From Pseudomonas alloputida (lineage in GTDB: Bacteria; Pseudomonadota; Gammaproteobacteria; Pseudomonadales; Pseudomonadaceae), in assembly GCF_021283545.2 (NCBI RefSeq), contig NZ_CP128540.1, positions 2,577,501 through 2,641,500 of the forward strand: DNA of 64,000 nucleotides, given 5' to 3'. Within the stretch, counting starts at the first letter, position 1. Every line of letters begins with the position of its first letter. This document shows positions 9,499 through 19,115 of the stretch, in pieces. The notes under the pieces were generated by a model. That model saw nothing but the letters and a program-made list of their open reading frames with translations, searched no databases and had not been told where the DNA came from. Made by a program: the position numbers and the translations under genes.

Positions 9499-11685
9499 AT
9501 GGAAATCAAGGTCAATTTTCTCGACAATCTCCGTCTCGAAGCCAAATTCGATGACTTCACGGTGATCGCCGACCAACCTATCCGCTACAAAGGCGATGGT
9601 TCGGCCCCAGGCCCGTTCGACTATTTCCTGGCGTCTTCGGCCTTGTGCGCGGCTTACTTCGTCAAGCTGTACTGCCAGACCCGCGATATTCCCACCGAAA
9701 ATATCCGCCTGTCGCAGAACAACATCGTCGACCCGGAAAACCGCTACAACCAGATCTTCAAGATCCAGGTCGAACTGCCCGAAGACATCTCCGACAAGGA
9801 CCGTCAAGGCATCCTGCGCTCCATCGACCGCTGCACGGTAAAAAAGGTGGTGCAGACCGGCCCTGAGTTCGTGATCGAAGTGGTCGACAACCTCGATGCC
9901 GATGCCCAAGGGTTGCTGATGCCGGTGTCGGACACCAGCACCTATATCCCCGGCAAGGACCTGCCGCTGGAGCAGACCATTGCCAACATGTCGGGCATCC
10001 TCGCCGGGTTGGGGATGAAGATCGAGATCGCCTCGTGGCGCAACATTGTCCCTAACGTCTGGTCGCTGCACGTACGCGATGCGCAGTCGCCGATGTGCTT
10101 TACCAACGGTAAAGGCGCCACCAAGGAGGCTGCGCTGGCCTCGGCGCTGGGCGAGTTCATCGAGCGCCTCAACTGCAACTTCTTCTACAACGACCAGTTC
10201 TGGGGCGAAGACCTGGCCAACGCCCCGTTCGTGCACTACCCGAACGAACAGTGGTTCAAGCCGGGCCCGCGCGACGCGCTGCCGGCCGAGATCCTCGATG
10301 AGCACTGCCTGGCGATCTACAACCCTGACGGGGAGCTGCGTGGTTCGCACCTGTATGACACCAACTCGGGTAACACGGCGCGGGGTATCTGTTCGCTGCC
10401 GTTCGTGCGCCAGTCCGACCAGCAGGTGGTGTACTTCCCGTCCAACCTGATCGAAAACCTGTTCCTCAGCAATGGCATGAGCGCGGGCAACACCTTGGCC
10501 GAGGCGCAGGTGCAGTGCCTGTCGGAAATCTTCGAGCGCGCGGTGAAGCGCGAAATCCTCGAGGGCGAGTTGTGCCTGCCGGACGTGCCGCAAGAGGTGC
10601 TGGCCAAATACCCGGCGATCCTCGCTGGCATCCAGGGCCTGGAAGAGCAAGGCTTCCCGGTGCTGGTCAAGGATGCGTCGCTGGGGGGCGAGTTCCCGGT
10701 CATGTGCGTGACCTTGATGAACCCGCGCACGGGTGGCGTGTTTGCCTCGTTCGGTGCCCACCCGAGCCTGGAAGTGGCGCTGGAGCGCAGCCTCACCGAA
10801 CTGCTGCAGGGCCGCAGCTTCGAGGGCCTGAACGACCTGCCGCAACCCACCTTCGAAAGCCATGCGCTGACCGAGCCGAACAACTTCGTCGAGCATTTCA
10901 TCGACTCTAGCGGCGTGGTGTCGTGGCGCTTCTTCAGCGCCAAGGCCGACTTCGAATTCGTCGAGTGGGACTTCTCCGGGCACGGCGAGGACTCCAACCA
11001 GCAGGAGGCCGCGACCCTGTTCGGCATCCTCGAAGACCTGGGCAAGGAAGTGTACATGGCGGTGTACGACAACCTTGGCGCCACCGCGTGCCGCATCCTG
11101 GTGCCGGGCTATTCGGAAATCTACCCGGTCGAGGACCTGATCTGGGACAACACCAACCGCGCCTTGTCGTTCCGTGCCGACATCCTCAACCTGCACAGCC
11201 TCGACAGCCGCTCGCTGAAGCTGCTGCTCAAGCGCCTGGACAACTGCGATGTGGATGACTACACCACCATCACCACGCTGATCGGTGTGGAGTTCGACGA
11301 AAACACAGTGTGGGGCCAACTGACCATTCTCGAACTGAAGCTGCTGATCTGCCTCGCGGTGCAGCGTTTCGAGGATGCCAAGGAACTGGTCGAGGCATTC
11401 TTGCAGTTCAACGACAACACCGTAGACCGCGGCCTGTTCTACCAGGCGCTGAACGTGGTGCTGGAAGTGCAGTTGGATGACGAACTGGAGATGGATGACT
11501 ACGAAGCCAACTTCCGCCGTATGTTCGGCAATGCGCGCATGGATGCGGTATTGGGCTCGGTGGACGGCAGTGTCCGCTTCCATGGCCTGACCCCGACCAG
11601 CATGAAGCTCGAAGGCCTTGATCGCCACCTGCGCCTGATCGACAGCTACAAGAAGCTGCACGCGGCCCGGGCCAAGTTCGCCTGA
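9499..11685 (+). CDS. OsmC-YcaO fusion protein
   Basis: A 728-aa two-domain protein. Residues 1-140 are an OsmC-like domain with the expected cysteine pair (C50 in ASSALC, C112 in SIDRC), known in the family for reduction of organic hydroperoxides. Residues about 160-580 are a YcaO domain with its ATP/Mg-binding glutamates (ALGEFIERLN; QCLSEIFERAVKRE). The rest is a helical C-terminal region typical of E. coli YcaO-type proteins. YcaO enzymes activate backbone amides with ATP. The E. coli homologue is linked to ribosomal protein S12 beta-methylthiolation, but its exact job is unclear. There is no azoline precursor peptide or dehydrogenase nearby, so a natural-product role is not supported. 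Confidence 0.92.
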   Translation: MEIKVNFLDNLRLEAKFDDFTVIADQPIRYKGDGSAPGPFDYFLASSALCAAYFVKLYCQTRDIPTENIRLSQNNIVDPENRYNQIFKIQVELPEDISDKDRQGILRSIDRCTVKKVVQTGPEFVIEVVDNLDADAQGLLMPVSDTSTYIPGKDLPLEQTIANMSGILAGLGMKIEIASWRNIVPNVWSLHVRDAQSPMCFTNGKGATKEAALASALGEFIERLNCNFFYNDQFWGEDLANAPFVHYPNEQWFKPGPRDALPAEILDEHCLAIYNPDGELRGSHLYDTNSGNTARGICSLPFVRQSDQQVVYFPSNLIENLFLSNGMSAGNTLAEAQVQCLSEIFERAVKREILEGELCLPDVPQEVLAKYPAILAGIQGLEEQGFPVLVKDASLGGEFPVMCVTLMNPRTGGVFASFGAHPSLEVALERSLTELLQGRSFEGLNDLPQPTFESHALTEPNNFVEHFIDSSGVVSWRFFSAKADFEFVEWDFSGHGEDSNQQEAATLFGILEDLGKEVYMAVYDNLGATACRILVPGYSEIYPVEDLIWDNTNRALSFRADILNLHSLDSRSLKLLLKRLDNCDVDDYTTITTLIGVEFDENTVWGQLTILELKLLICLAVQRFEDAKELVEAFLQFNDNTVDRGLFYQALNVVLEVQLDDELEMDDYEANFRRMFGNARMDAVLGSVDGSVRFHGLTPTSMKLEGLDRHLRLIDSYKKLHAARAKFA

Positions 11686-11708
11686 CAGGCGCTGCGCCCA
11701 ATCATCGC

Positions 11709-11778
11709 CGGCAAGCCAGCGCCACAGGTATTGCACCGCTCTTGAGATCTGTGCCGAACCTGTGGACGCTGGCTTGCC
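11709..11778. repeat. Imperfect inverted repeat (REP-like hairpin) after the YcaO gene
   Basis: The arm ggcaagccagcgccacag is repeated inverted as ctgtggacgctggcttgcc with one extra base. They flank about 33 bp in the gap between two convergent genes. This is a typical Pseudomonas intergenic palindrome. It could act as transcript-end protection or a bidirectional terminator, but there is no T-run. Confidence 0.6.
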
Positions 11779-11830
11779 GCGTTGCCATCCAGGCGCATAG
11801 CGTTCTCTTCCTATCCACTTCAGGTGGTGA

Positions 11831-12727
11831 CTATTCGGGCTTAGCAGGCCCACTTTCGAAAGCCTCCGCCGGTGGTGGCGCTGCACGGACATTGAAAAGC
11901 TTGCAGACACAGTACCAACAGAGAGCGACGGTCAGGTTGTAGGGGAACAGCACTGCCCAGAACGGCAATTGCCAGTTCTTTTTGCCCTGCATTTCACCGG
12001 GCTCGCCGGTTCGCCAGGGGGCATAGTGGCGCCAGGCTTCTGCCGGGGTCAGGCAGATGGCGTGAAGTGGCTTGTGCCACCAGTTGGGTTCACCGGGCGG
12101 GGGGAGTTTGTCCGGGCCGTGGTCCATGAAGTGGCGCAGGTATTCCCACACTTCGGCGACATGCTTGACGCCGGGTTCGGTGGGTTCGTTGCTGTCCACC
12201 CACAGGCAGTCTTTTTGGTGCAGGCTGCCGTCTTCCCGGCGGGGGGCGAAGGCGAGGGCATAGCTGGTGGTGAAGTAGGAGCCGCCGAATTCTGTGCGTT
12301 TGAAAATACCGCCTCCAGTGTTATTCCAATCAATAACTATGAGTGTATTTATGCGTTTGTAATATATTTTTTTGGTGGCTCTATTGAGGTATATGTCAGA
12401 GAGTTTTTTTATTAAGAAAACACGGTAGGCTAAGAATGGAGTAAAAATAAATGGTCCGAGGAGCTGTATTGCAATAAATACATATGCCCCTTCCTGTTGG
12501 TAATTGATTGAGTGGGTGAAAAAGCCTGTGTAGGATACAATCGCGATGGCTAAAATCGTGGCGGTATACATCTTGGCCATGAAGGCTGAGTCGGAAACCC
12601 ATGGATTTCTAAGCTGCGCTAATGTTGTGGTTATTTTGCTGATTTGTCCGTGGATTTTTGGTTTAATATAAGTGTTTTCATGTGGGCTAAATAACCATGT
12701 TGTGGCCACGGCGCTACCTCTCGACAT
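11831..12727 (-). CDS. Putative T6SS immunity protein, copy 1 (DUF6708-like)
   Basis: A 298-aa protein with two hydrophobic segments in its N-terminal half (about residues 53-72 and 82-102). A soluble domain follows (GGGIFKRTEFGGSYF, FAPRREDGSLHQKDCLW, GEPNWWHKPLHAICLTPAEAW), and a third hydrophobic stretch lies near the C-terminus (LPFWAVLFPYNLTVALCWY). The C-terminal 150 residues are almost identical to copies 2 and 3, while the N-terminal 140 are quite different and AT-rich. It lies downstream of a VasX-like effector, so an immunity role is inferred. Its start overlaps the preceding effector remnant by 14 bp. Confidence 0.7.
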   Translation of the reverse strand: MSRGSAVATTWLFSPHENTYIKPKIHGQISKITTTLAQLRNPWVSDSAFMAKMYTATILAIAIVSYTGFFTHSINYQQEGAYVFIAIQLLGPFIFTPFLAYRVFLIKKLSDIYLNRATKKIYYKRINTLIVIDWNNTGGGIFKRTEFGGSYFTTSYALAFAPRREDGSLHQKDCLWVDSNEPTEPGVKHVAEVWEYLRHFMDHGPDKLPPPGEPNWWHKPLHAICLTPAEAWRHYAPWRTGEPGEMQGKKNWQLPFWAVLFPYNLTVALCWYCVCKLFNVRAAPPPAEAFESGPAKPE

Positions 12728-12976
12728 GAAGGGTTGAGATTGAATGAGTGTTGGCGGATAAGCCTTGGTTTGGTAGGAAATTTATTAATAGAGTGCCGCT
12801 TTTTGCTCTGGCTGTATCGATTCTAGTTAAGTAGCAGGTCGGCTCAGTATCTGAGGGAATTGCCTTACTGTCGAAGTCCAAGGTGCTTAAGGTGCCATGT
12901 AGTGCACCGTCAGGATGGGGACGCGTGACTGCAGACAGGGCCCGGAGGTAGCGCTGCTGACAGAGGTGTCGCTCAT
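12714..12976 (-). pseudogene. Effector gene remnant 2 (VasX-like head and tail only)
   Basis: The ATG at 12976 overlaps the stop of immunity copy 2 (ATGA). The first 29 codons ([23 protein letters not shown]) match the start of the intact effector ([19 protein letters not shown]) and then hit a TAA. In another frame, the end of this interval encodes a tail (FLPNQGLSANTHS..TLHVER) resembling the effector's last residues ([21 protein letters not shown]). So about 90% of an effector gene has been deleted, leaving both ends. The tail is diverged, so this was a different effector allele. Confidence 0.7.
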
Positions 12977-13866
12977 GTGCGTTTCCTTTGGGTTGAATGC
13001 GCTGGGGCCTCCTCAAATGCTTCGGGAGGCGGTGGCGCTGCTCGGACGTTGAACAGGCGGCAGATGCCATACCAGCAGAGGGCGACGGAGAGGTTGTAGG
13101 GAAACAGCACGGCCCAGAACGGCAATTGCCAGTTCTTTTTGCCCTGCATTTCACCGGGCTCGCCGGTTCGCCAAGGGGCATAGTGGCGCCAGGCTTCTGC
13201 CGGGGTCAGGCAGATGGCGTGAAGTGGCTTGTGCCACCAGTTGGGTTCACCGGGCGGGGGGAGTTTGTCCGGGCCGTGGTCCATGAAGTGGCGCAGGTAT
13301 TCCCACACTTCGGCCACATGCTTGACGCCGGGTTCGGTGGGTTCGTTGCTGTCGACCCAGAGGCAGTCTTTTTGATGCAGGCTGCCGTCTTCCCGGCGGG
13401 GGGCGAAGGCGAGGGCATAGCTGGTGCTGAACGATGAGCCGCCGTATTCGGTGCGCTTGAAAATGCCACCTCCGGTGTTGGCCCATTCGAATACGAGTAC
13501 CTTGCTCAAACGTTGGTAGTAGATTTTTTGGGTTGATCGATTGAAGCAGAAAATTGATAAGCGTTTTATGAAATATATTCGATAGGCTAAGAATGGGAGG
13601 AAGATTAAAGGTGCAATTAGTGTAAGGAGGATAAAGGTATAACTAAAGGTGTATGGGTTCCAGGCTTCACTGGTGAGTAAGTAAGGGTAGGTGAAGATGA
13701 CGAGCGCAATGGTCATTGCACAGTACAGCTTTCCCATAAAAACTGAGTCTGTTACCCAGGGGTTTCTCAGGCATAAGGTGGTTTTTGACAAGTTTGATAG
13801 TTGCCCGCCAATAGCGGGTTTATGCCCTGAACTTGAGCTTGAGTTGAATATCCAGATGGTTGCCAT
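12973..13866 (-). CDS. Putative T6SS immunity protein, copy 2 (DUF6708-like)
   Basis: A 297-aa paralogue of copies 1 and 3. Its N-terminus (MATIWIFNSSSSSGHKPAI) closely resembles copy 3. Membrane segments lie at about 50-66 and 74-96, followed by the conserved GGGIFKRTEYGGSSFSTSY and FAPRREDGSLHQKDC region. The reading frame is intact. It starts 3 bp after the stop of effector remnant 1, the same junction (gctgatcATGG) that joins the intact effector to copy 3. This shows both arose from one effector-immunity unit by duplication. Confidence 0.72.
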   Translation of the reverse strand: MATIWIFNSSSSSGHKPAIGGQLSNLSKTTLCLRNPWVTDSVFMGKLYCAMTIALVIFTYPYLLTSEAWNPYTFSYTFILLTLIAPLIFLPFLAYRIYFIKRLSIFCFNRSTQKIYYQRLSKVLVFEWANTGGGIFKRTEYGGSSFSTSYALAFAPRREDGSLHQKDCLWVDSNEPTEPGVKHVAEVWEYLRHFMDHGPDKLPPPGEPNWWHKPLHAICLTPAEAWRHYAPWRTGEPGEMQGKKNWQLPFWAVLFPYNLSVALCWYGICRLFNVRAAPPPPEAFEEAPAHSTQRKRT

Positions 13867-13868
13867 GA

Positions 13869-14019
13869 TCAGCGCTCCAGACGAAAAATTGACAGGGTCT
13901 CAGCCATGGCCGGGAAGTCGCGGGTGCATGGCGCGTTGGTGTAGTGCACCGTCAGGATGGGTACGCGTGAACTGCAGACAGGGCCTGGAGGTAGCGCTGC
14001 TGACGGAGGTGTCGCTCAT
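13869..14019 (-). pseudogene. Effector gene remnant 1 (VasX-like head fused to tail)
   Basis: This 151-bp relic starts MSDTSVSSATSRPCLQ, like the intact effector's N-terminus. After a 1-base insertion it continues as SRVPILTVHY and ends with [10 protein letters not shown], identical to the intact effector's last ten residues. An internal deletion has therefore joined roughly codon 30 to the end of the gene. Its ATG overlaps the stop of immunity copy 3 (ATGA). It cannot encode a toxin. Confidence 0.75.
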
Positions 14020-14911
14020 GTACGCTTCCCTTTTTGGGTTGAATGCGCTGGGGCCTCCTCAAATGCTTCGGGTGGCGGTGGCGCTGCTCGGACGTTGAAC
14101 AGGCGGCAGATGCCATACCAGCAGAGGGCGACGGAGAAGTTGTAGGGGAACAGCACGGCCCAGAACGGCAATTGCCAGTTCTTTTTACCCTGCATTTCAC
14201 CGGGCTCGCCGGTTCGCCAGGGGGCGTAGTGGCGCCAGGCTTCTGCCGGGGTCAGGCAGATGGCGTGCAGTGGCTTGTGCCACCAGTTGGGTTCACCGGG
14301 CGGGGGGAGTTTGTCCGGGCCGTGGTCCATGAAGTGGCGGAGTATTCCCATACCTCGGCGACATGCTTGACGCCGGGTTCGGTGGGTTCGTTACTGTCGA
14401 CCCAGAGGCAGTCTTTTTGATGCAGGCTGCCGTCTTCCCGGCGGGGGGCGAAGGCGAGGGCATAGCTGGTGCTGAATGATGAGCCGCCGTATTCCGTACG
14501 CTTAAAAATACCACCGCCGGTATTGCTCCACTCAAAGACCAGTACCTTGCTTAAACGTTGATAGTAGATTTTTTGGGTCGCCCGATTGAAGCAGAAGCTT
14601 GATAAGCGTTTTATGAAATATATTCGATAAATGAGGAAAGGTAGGAAAGTGAAAGGCATAAGCAAGAATCCAGTCGCTAATAATGGAGCGGTTTCGTACA
14701 TGCGCCATATATCCCTGGATAGTAAATATGGGTAAAAGCCGGCAATTGACAGAACAGTTATCGCGCAATACAGCTTTCCCATGAAGACAGAGTCTGTGAC
14801 CCATGGATTCCTTAAGCATAAAATGGTGTCAGATAAGCTTAATAGTTGCCCTGTGATAGAGGGCTTGTGTCCAGAGTCTGACATTGAGTTGAATATCCAG
14901 ATGGTTGCCAT
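14016..14911 (-). pseudogene. Putative immunity gene copy 3, adjacent to the effector, frameshifted
   Basis: This is the cognate-position immunity gene, starting 3 bp after the effector stop. It matches copies 1 and 2 along its length. Near 14340, however, the sequence reads ggcggagtattccc where the other two have ggcgcaggtattccc, a net loss of one base. The frame shifts after about residue 190 (HVAEVWEY) and then meets an early stop. The downstream 110 residues remain open in the other frame up to 14016. Either the gene is inactivated and the paralogues protect the cell, or the base is a sequencing error. Confidence 0.65.
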
Positions 14912-14913
14912 GA

Positions 14914-17904
14914 TCAGCGCTCCAGACGAAAAATTGACAGGGTCTCATTGTCTTCGTCCAGGCCTTGATTGGCGTTGTAGGTTAGATGAAGTGAGAAATG
15001 ATTTTGGTTGGCGAGTGTGTTTTCGAAATGTAGAACTAAGCCAGCATCTACGAGGTGGCCGGTCGGGCTGATTGGAAAAACGTCAATTCCGTGGTTGTCA
15101 CGGACGGAGCTCAAACTTCCTGACCATTCACTTACGCCTAGCCTGAATGCAGGCAGCAGCACTGTGAACTCTACGGTTGGTTGGGGGGTGGCTACTTCGT
15201 TATGTGTGATAGCTGTCCAATTTGGCGGCGACCAGTGGTTATTCTGATGCCATCGGGTGTCGGCTTTAGTTATGCCGAGGGATAGGGCCTGCTCGGCGGA
15301 TAGTAGCTTGGGCCCGTAATGTTCATTGTGCCAAGCCTTAATTTCCGTTTGCAGTGAGGTGAAAGCAGGCAGTTTTTTGTCAAAGTCCAAGTTGATGTCG
15401 GCGTGCGCCTCTCCATCATTGATGCGATTGCCGAATATGCTACGTGCTGCCCACAGTTCTATTGGGCTGTGAAGGCGTTCATGTGCCTTGGCGTGTAGGT
15501 AGAGGCCTCCTGCGATGATGGCTACACCTACGAGGACAAGGGCAGCGGCGGCCCATCCGGCAAAGGGCACAACCGATGTCACGCCTGCAATTGCAAGTCC
15601 TGCTTCAAGGACGACAGCGGAACCAATAGCCATGGTGAATCCACCCGCCACAGTGTAACCGGCTGCAGTTAGATCACCATTTTCGTACTGTCGTAGCGCC
15701 TTAGTACCGTCCGCGAAAAAACCCAGCGCAATCGCCGGGTATCCGGCTAAACGCGCAAACAGATTGCTACTCAAAAACTTGATAACCCCATTGCCAAAGG
15801 CCATGCCCGGCGCTGTGGCACTTAATCTCAGCATGACGGCCTTTTGCGTTGCCCGTACGCTGACCAACGTTGCCGCCGCTGCACCGATCACCCCGAACAC
15901 AGATGAAGCGAACCCCAGGGTGTATTCCGGTGCATCGCTCTTCTGCAGGCTGTTGTAGGCCGTCTTGAGCGATAAGATGTTGAACCACAGCATCCCCGCG
16001 TTTAAACCACCACCACCGCCGGAGGTGAGTAACCCAAGGAAGTTGGGTTTCGCACGCGCAGTGGTGGTCAGCTCGATGGACACTGTGCGGCTACCCGAGA
16101 TGCGCAACGCTTTCATCTCTTCAACCTGCGCCATGCCGCTCTTCAAATACCGCTGCACCTCCTGGCTAAAGGGGTTTTCCGTAATGGCCTGCTCGGTGAT
16201 TCGATAGCGCGCCGCCAGCAATCCCAGGGCTTTCTCGGCATTAGCCTCACGCGCTGCCAACTGCACCTGTCGCCGCAGGCCATGACTGGCATCCCATCGG
16301 GTCTGCCCGCGCAGGCGCTTGAGCACCACGGCATTGACCGACTGGGCGGTGAGGTCGGTGATGTCCGCCATGGCCGGGAAGCGACCGGCCAGCCCTTCGA
16401 TCACGTTGTCGCTGGCGCCGAACAAGGTGCCGATCGAATCGGCTTTGTCCTTGAACGGGTTGAACGGCGCCAAGGCGGTGTAAAGCGGGCTGTCGTGCTG
16501 GTCCAGCCATTGCTCCAGGCGTTTGAAACGCCGGTCATGATCTTCTGTGCCGGGTGTCGGCTGGCCCATTGGGTGAATCAGCAACGCCAGTGAGATTTCC
16601 AGACCGCGGGCGGAGGTGCGTTCGTCGCGGTCGTAACAGGCCAGTGCCGCAGCCAGGCTGTAGGGGTTATCAATGTGTTGGGGTTCGGCCGTCGCCAGCC
16701 AGGCGTCATGATCGTTGCTGGCTTGCAAGGCCAGGTTGCGCAGGGCGGCAATCCGTCGTTCCAGCGCGTCGCGTTCGGCGAGGAAGCGCCGGTATTTGTC
16801 GACATCGAGGCGCTGCGCCAGGCGCGCACCATTGGGGGAATAGTCTTCATGGGTGAGGGCCTGGAAATGTGACTCGGCCGGCGACAGGGCGGGCCCCCGG
16901 CGTGACGTGCCCAGCCTGAACGCGGCCAGTTCCGGCGAAGGGGCATCCGCCGGGTACAGGCTTTCCAGCGTCTTGTTCAGCAACATGGCGACCAGGTTGC
17001 GATGGTGAAAGTCGCGGCTCTGCGGGCTGAGCTGTTCGGCATCCAGCCGGTAGCATGCCGGCACGCGCTCCTGCTCGGGAGGTTGGGCAGGTTTTGTGTG
17101 CTCCAGTTGCTCGGCCGGCATCAGGTCACGCAGTTGATGCTGGTAGGCCGAGACAGACAGGCTCAGGTCCAGGGCCATGCCTTCGGCGTCGGCGAGCGCC
17201 ACCACCACTGGCACTTTCGGCTGGGTCCAGGGGTAGTGCCGGGCGATGGCATGGAGGTTGCCGATGGGCAAGGTTTCGGTGACCGGGTCGCTGCTCCAGG
17301 TCAGCGGCATGCGCCGCTCGGTTGGCTTGAAGTCTTCGACCCAGGTTTGCAGGGCACTCACTGGCAACACATGGGGCTGGGTGGACGGCGCCTGGTTGCC
17401 GCTCACCAGCTCGGCCATGTCCAGCTGGCGCATGTGCCGTTTGCGCAGGGCTGCCGAACCAGTGATACGGGCGGTGATGGCGTTGGTCCACAGGTGCGGG
17501 CTGTAGCCGATCCACACTTCCTCGGCGGTGTCCTGGCAGGTGTCGGCCCACACCCAGCCGGTGCTCTGGCCGGACAGGTAGCGCTCACGGCGGTGGTAGT
17601 CCTCCAGCCCTTGATAGCGCAGCTCCTTGTAGAGGCCCGCGCCGACGTACTCGTGAATGACCAGCTTTTCGCCCTGAGGGCCTTTCATGAACACGTAGAC
17701 ATAGCCCGGGCGCAAAGCGCGGAGGGTGTAGGCCGAGTGCTGCAGCGTGGGGAAGCCTTGTTCCAGGTTGAAGCCTGCATCGGCATAGCGGCAGGCGGGG
17801 GCGTCGGCAGTGCGGGGCACGATGGCGTAGCGCACTGGCAGGATGGGCACGCGAGCGCTGCAGGCAGGGCCGGAGGTGGCGCTACTGACGGAGGCATTGG
17901 TCAT
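14914..17904 (-). CDS. VasX-like T6SS effector (pore-forming type)
   Basis: A 996-aa protein. Its N-terminal 180 residues match the VasX N-terminal region ([43 protein letters not shown]). A long helical middle follows. Residues about 620-800 contain several hydrophobic segments ([63 protein letters not shown]), as in colicin-like pore-forming toxins, and there is a soluble C-terminal part. There is no Sec signal, as expected for a T6SS substrate. No VgrG, Hcp or adaptor gene is nearby, so it is an orphan cassette. It starts at 17904 with aaggag 8 bases upstream and heads the effector/immunity operon. Confidence 0.82.
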   Translation of the reverse strand: MTNASVSSATSGPACSARVPILPVRYAIVPRTADAPACRYADAGFNLEQGFPTLQHSAYTLRALRPGYVYVFMKGPQGEKLVIHEYVGAGLYKELRYQGLEDYHRRERYLSGQSTGWVWADTCQDTAEEVWIGYSPHLWTNAITARITGSAALRKRHMRQLDMAELVSGNQAPSTQPHVLPVSALQTWVEDFKPTERRMPLTWSSDPVTETLPIGNLHAIARHYPWTQPKVPVVVALADAEGMALDLSLSVSAYQHQLRDLMPAEQLEHTKPAQPPEQERVPACYRLDAEQLSPQSRDFHHRNLVAMLLNKTLESLYPADAPSPELAAFRLGTSRRGPALSPAESHFQALTHEDYSPNGARLAQRLDVDKYRRFLAERDALERRIAALRNLALQASNDHDAWLATAEPQHIDNPYSLAAALACYDRDERTSARGLEISLALLIHPMGQPTPGTEDHDRRFKRLEQWLDQHDSPLYTALAPFNPFKDKADSIGTLFGASDNVIEGLAGRFPAMADITDLTAQSVNAVVLKRLRGQTRWDASHGLRRQVQLAAREANAEKALGLLAARYRITEQAITENPFSQEVQRYLKSGMAQVEEMKALRISGSRTVSIELTTTARAKPNFLGLLTSGGGGGLNAGMLWFNILSLKTAYNSLQKSDAPEYTLGFASSVFGVIGAAAATLVSVRATQKAVMLRLSATAPGMAFGNGVIKFLSSNLFARLAGYPAIALGFFADGTKALRQYENGDLTAAGYTVAGGFTMAIGSAVVLEAGLAIAGVTSVVPFAGWAAAALVLVGVAIIAGGLYLHAKAHERLHSPIELWAARSIFGNRINDGEAHADINLDFDKKLPAFTSLQTEIKAWHNEHYGPKLLSAEQALSLGITKADTRWHQNNHWSPPNWTAITHNEVATPQPTVEFTVLLPAFRLGVSEWSGSLSSVRDNHGIDVFPISPTGHLVDAGLVLHFENTLANQNHFSLHLTYNANQGLDEDNETLSIFRLER

Positions 17905-18236
17905 GCGAGCTCCTTGCTCAGAGAGACAGTCTTTTCCAACCAGAGACGCACTGCGGCAACTTTCAGTACTGACAAGACTGAAATGCCGGTATTCATACTG
18001 TGCTGGATTTCAGGCCCGACTCTATGCTGTAAGAAGTTTCCTACTTACTTGCTAAGATGCGCGGGCGATCAAGTGTCTGGAATTCAAGTGAAAGACAATG
18101 CCTCGATCGCTGCTTTTGGGTCGAGGCTGAAAGTGTAAGATATTATTTGAATGTATATGTATTGTGTTTGCGCAATATCGTGTGAAAAGTTGCAGTATTT
18201 TTGTAGGAAGTTTCGTACTTTGAGATTGTTATATGT
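17905..18236. other. AT-rich intergenic region upstream of the effector operon
   Basis: A 332-bp gap, clearly AT-richer than its surroundings, especially 18135-18236 (runs such as gatattatttgaatgtatatg). It must hold the promoter of the effector operon. I see no coding sequence, tRNA or strong hairpin in it. The base composition fits a laterally acquired cassette or an H-NS/MvaT-silenced promoter, but that is inference. Confidence 0.45.
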
Positions 18237-18521
18237 TCAGTTTTTGCACTTGGCCATCACTACCTGGCAAGTCCTGGGCGTGCCTCCCGAGCGGCTGGCA
18301 TAACGCACGCAGTTATTCAGGGATTTCTGTCGCGCAATGCTCAATGTATTGCCCCAGGCCAGGCCGCCTTCCCCGGTAGTGGGGACGGCCTTGGCAAAGC
18401 AGTTGGAGCCCACTGCAGGCGTGGCGTAGCGTGCCTTGCTGGCGTTGCTGGAGCAGCCGGCGAGAGCCAGGCTGAGGCTGAGCAGGGTGGCCAGGGCCCA
18501 GTACGCGTTTGGTCTGCTCAT
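18237..18521 (-). CDS. Small lipoprotein, hypothetical
   Basis: A 94-aa protein with a lipoprotein signal peptide: LATLLSLSLALAGCSSN, with lipobox LAGC and C22 as the lipidated residue. The mature part has four further cysteines (NCF, NNCVRY, RTCQV, AKCKN), probably two disulfides in the periplasm. Start chosen at 18521 because aagggg lies 7 bases upstream and the signal peptide begins there. I do not recognise the mature domain. Confidence 0.75.
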   Translation of the reverse strand: MSRPNAYWALATLLSLSLALAGCSSNASKARYATPAVGSNCFAKAVPTTGEGGLAWGNTLSIARQKSLNNCVRYASRSGGTPRTCQVVMAKCKN

Positions 18522-18686
18522 GTATTCCCCTTCTGCGCTTGGCAGCAAATGCCTTGCAGGATATTTCATTACAGCGAAACGGTGAACTATCGGGGCGTCA
18601 AGGGGCTCCTTTGCTAAGCGCACCCTGCGCTTACCTGATGGCGCAAGACCATCAGCCCCTGGGTCACTGAATGAAAAGGAGGCACC

Positions 18687-19115
18687 GTGACCGCACCTGA
18701 TCAAACCCTCTACCGCTGTACGCCCAGCCCGCTGCATGCCCTGCTGCTGGCGGGCAGTGTGCCGTTGTTCCTTGGCGCGCTGCTGAGCGATATCGCCTAC
18801 TACAACAGCTATCAGATTCAGTGGAGCAACTTCGCCGCCTGGCTCATCGCCGGGGCCCTGGTCTTCTGTGGGCTGGCACTGTTGTTCGCGCTGGCCAACC
18901 TGATCCGCGCCGAGCGCAAGGGCGGACGCGCTACGCTGTACTTCGTGCTGCTGCTGGTGACTTGGGGGCTTGGGCTGATCAATGCCTTTGAGCATGCCAA
19001 GGACGCCTGGGCGGTGATGCCTTCTGGGTTGGTGTTGTCGGTAATCGTGACAGTGCTCGCAGTGGTGGCCGCCTGGACCGGTTTGAGCAACCTGCGTTCA
19101 GGAGGTGTGGCATGA
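18687..19115 (+). CDS. DUF2231 family membrane protein
   Basis: A 142-aa protein with four hydrophobic segments (about 18-36, 50-68, 80-98, 112-132). It has the PSPLHALLLAGSVPLFLGALLSDI start and internal spacing of DUF2231 proteins, which often bind haem or serve as small membrane electron carriers. The stop overlaps the next gene's start (ATGA), so it is translationally coupled to the sorbosone dehydrogenase-like protein. Such pairs are frequent, which suggests it receives electrons or anchors the partner; this is inference. Confidence 0.8.
   Translation: MTAPDQTLYRCTPSPLHALLLAGSVPLFLGALLSDIAYYNSYQIQWSNFAAWLIAGALVFCGLALLFALANLIRAERKGGRATLYFVLLLVTWGLGLINAFEHAKDAWAVMPSGLVLSVIVTVLAVVAAWTGLSNLRSGGVA

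Noticed and set aside
9499..11685. YcaO gene as part of an azoline/thiopeptide biosynthetic cluster
   Set aside because: No precursor peptide, E1-like or dehydrogenase partner, protease or exporter in the neighbourhood; the OsmC fusion marks the housekeeping type.
12714..13181. A 155-codon protein in the gap between immunity copies
   Set aside because: Most of this frame runs out of frame through immunity copy 2; only its end has similarity, as the tail of an effector relic.
16400..18138. Long plus-strand frames opposite the VasX-like gene
   Set aside because: GC-rich antisense shadows with no domain features; the minus-strand gene has a signature N-terminus, ribosome site and coupled downstream genes.
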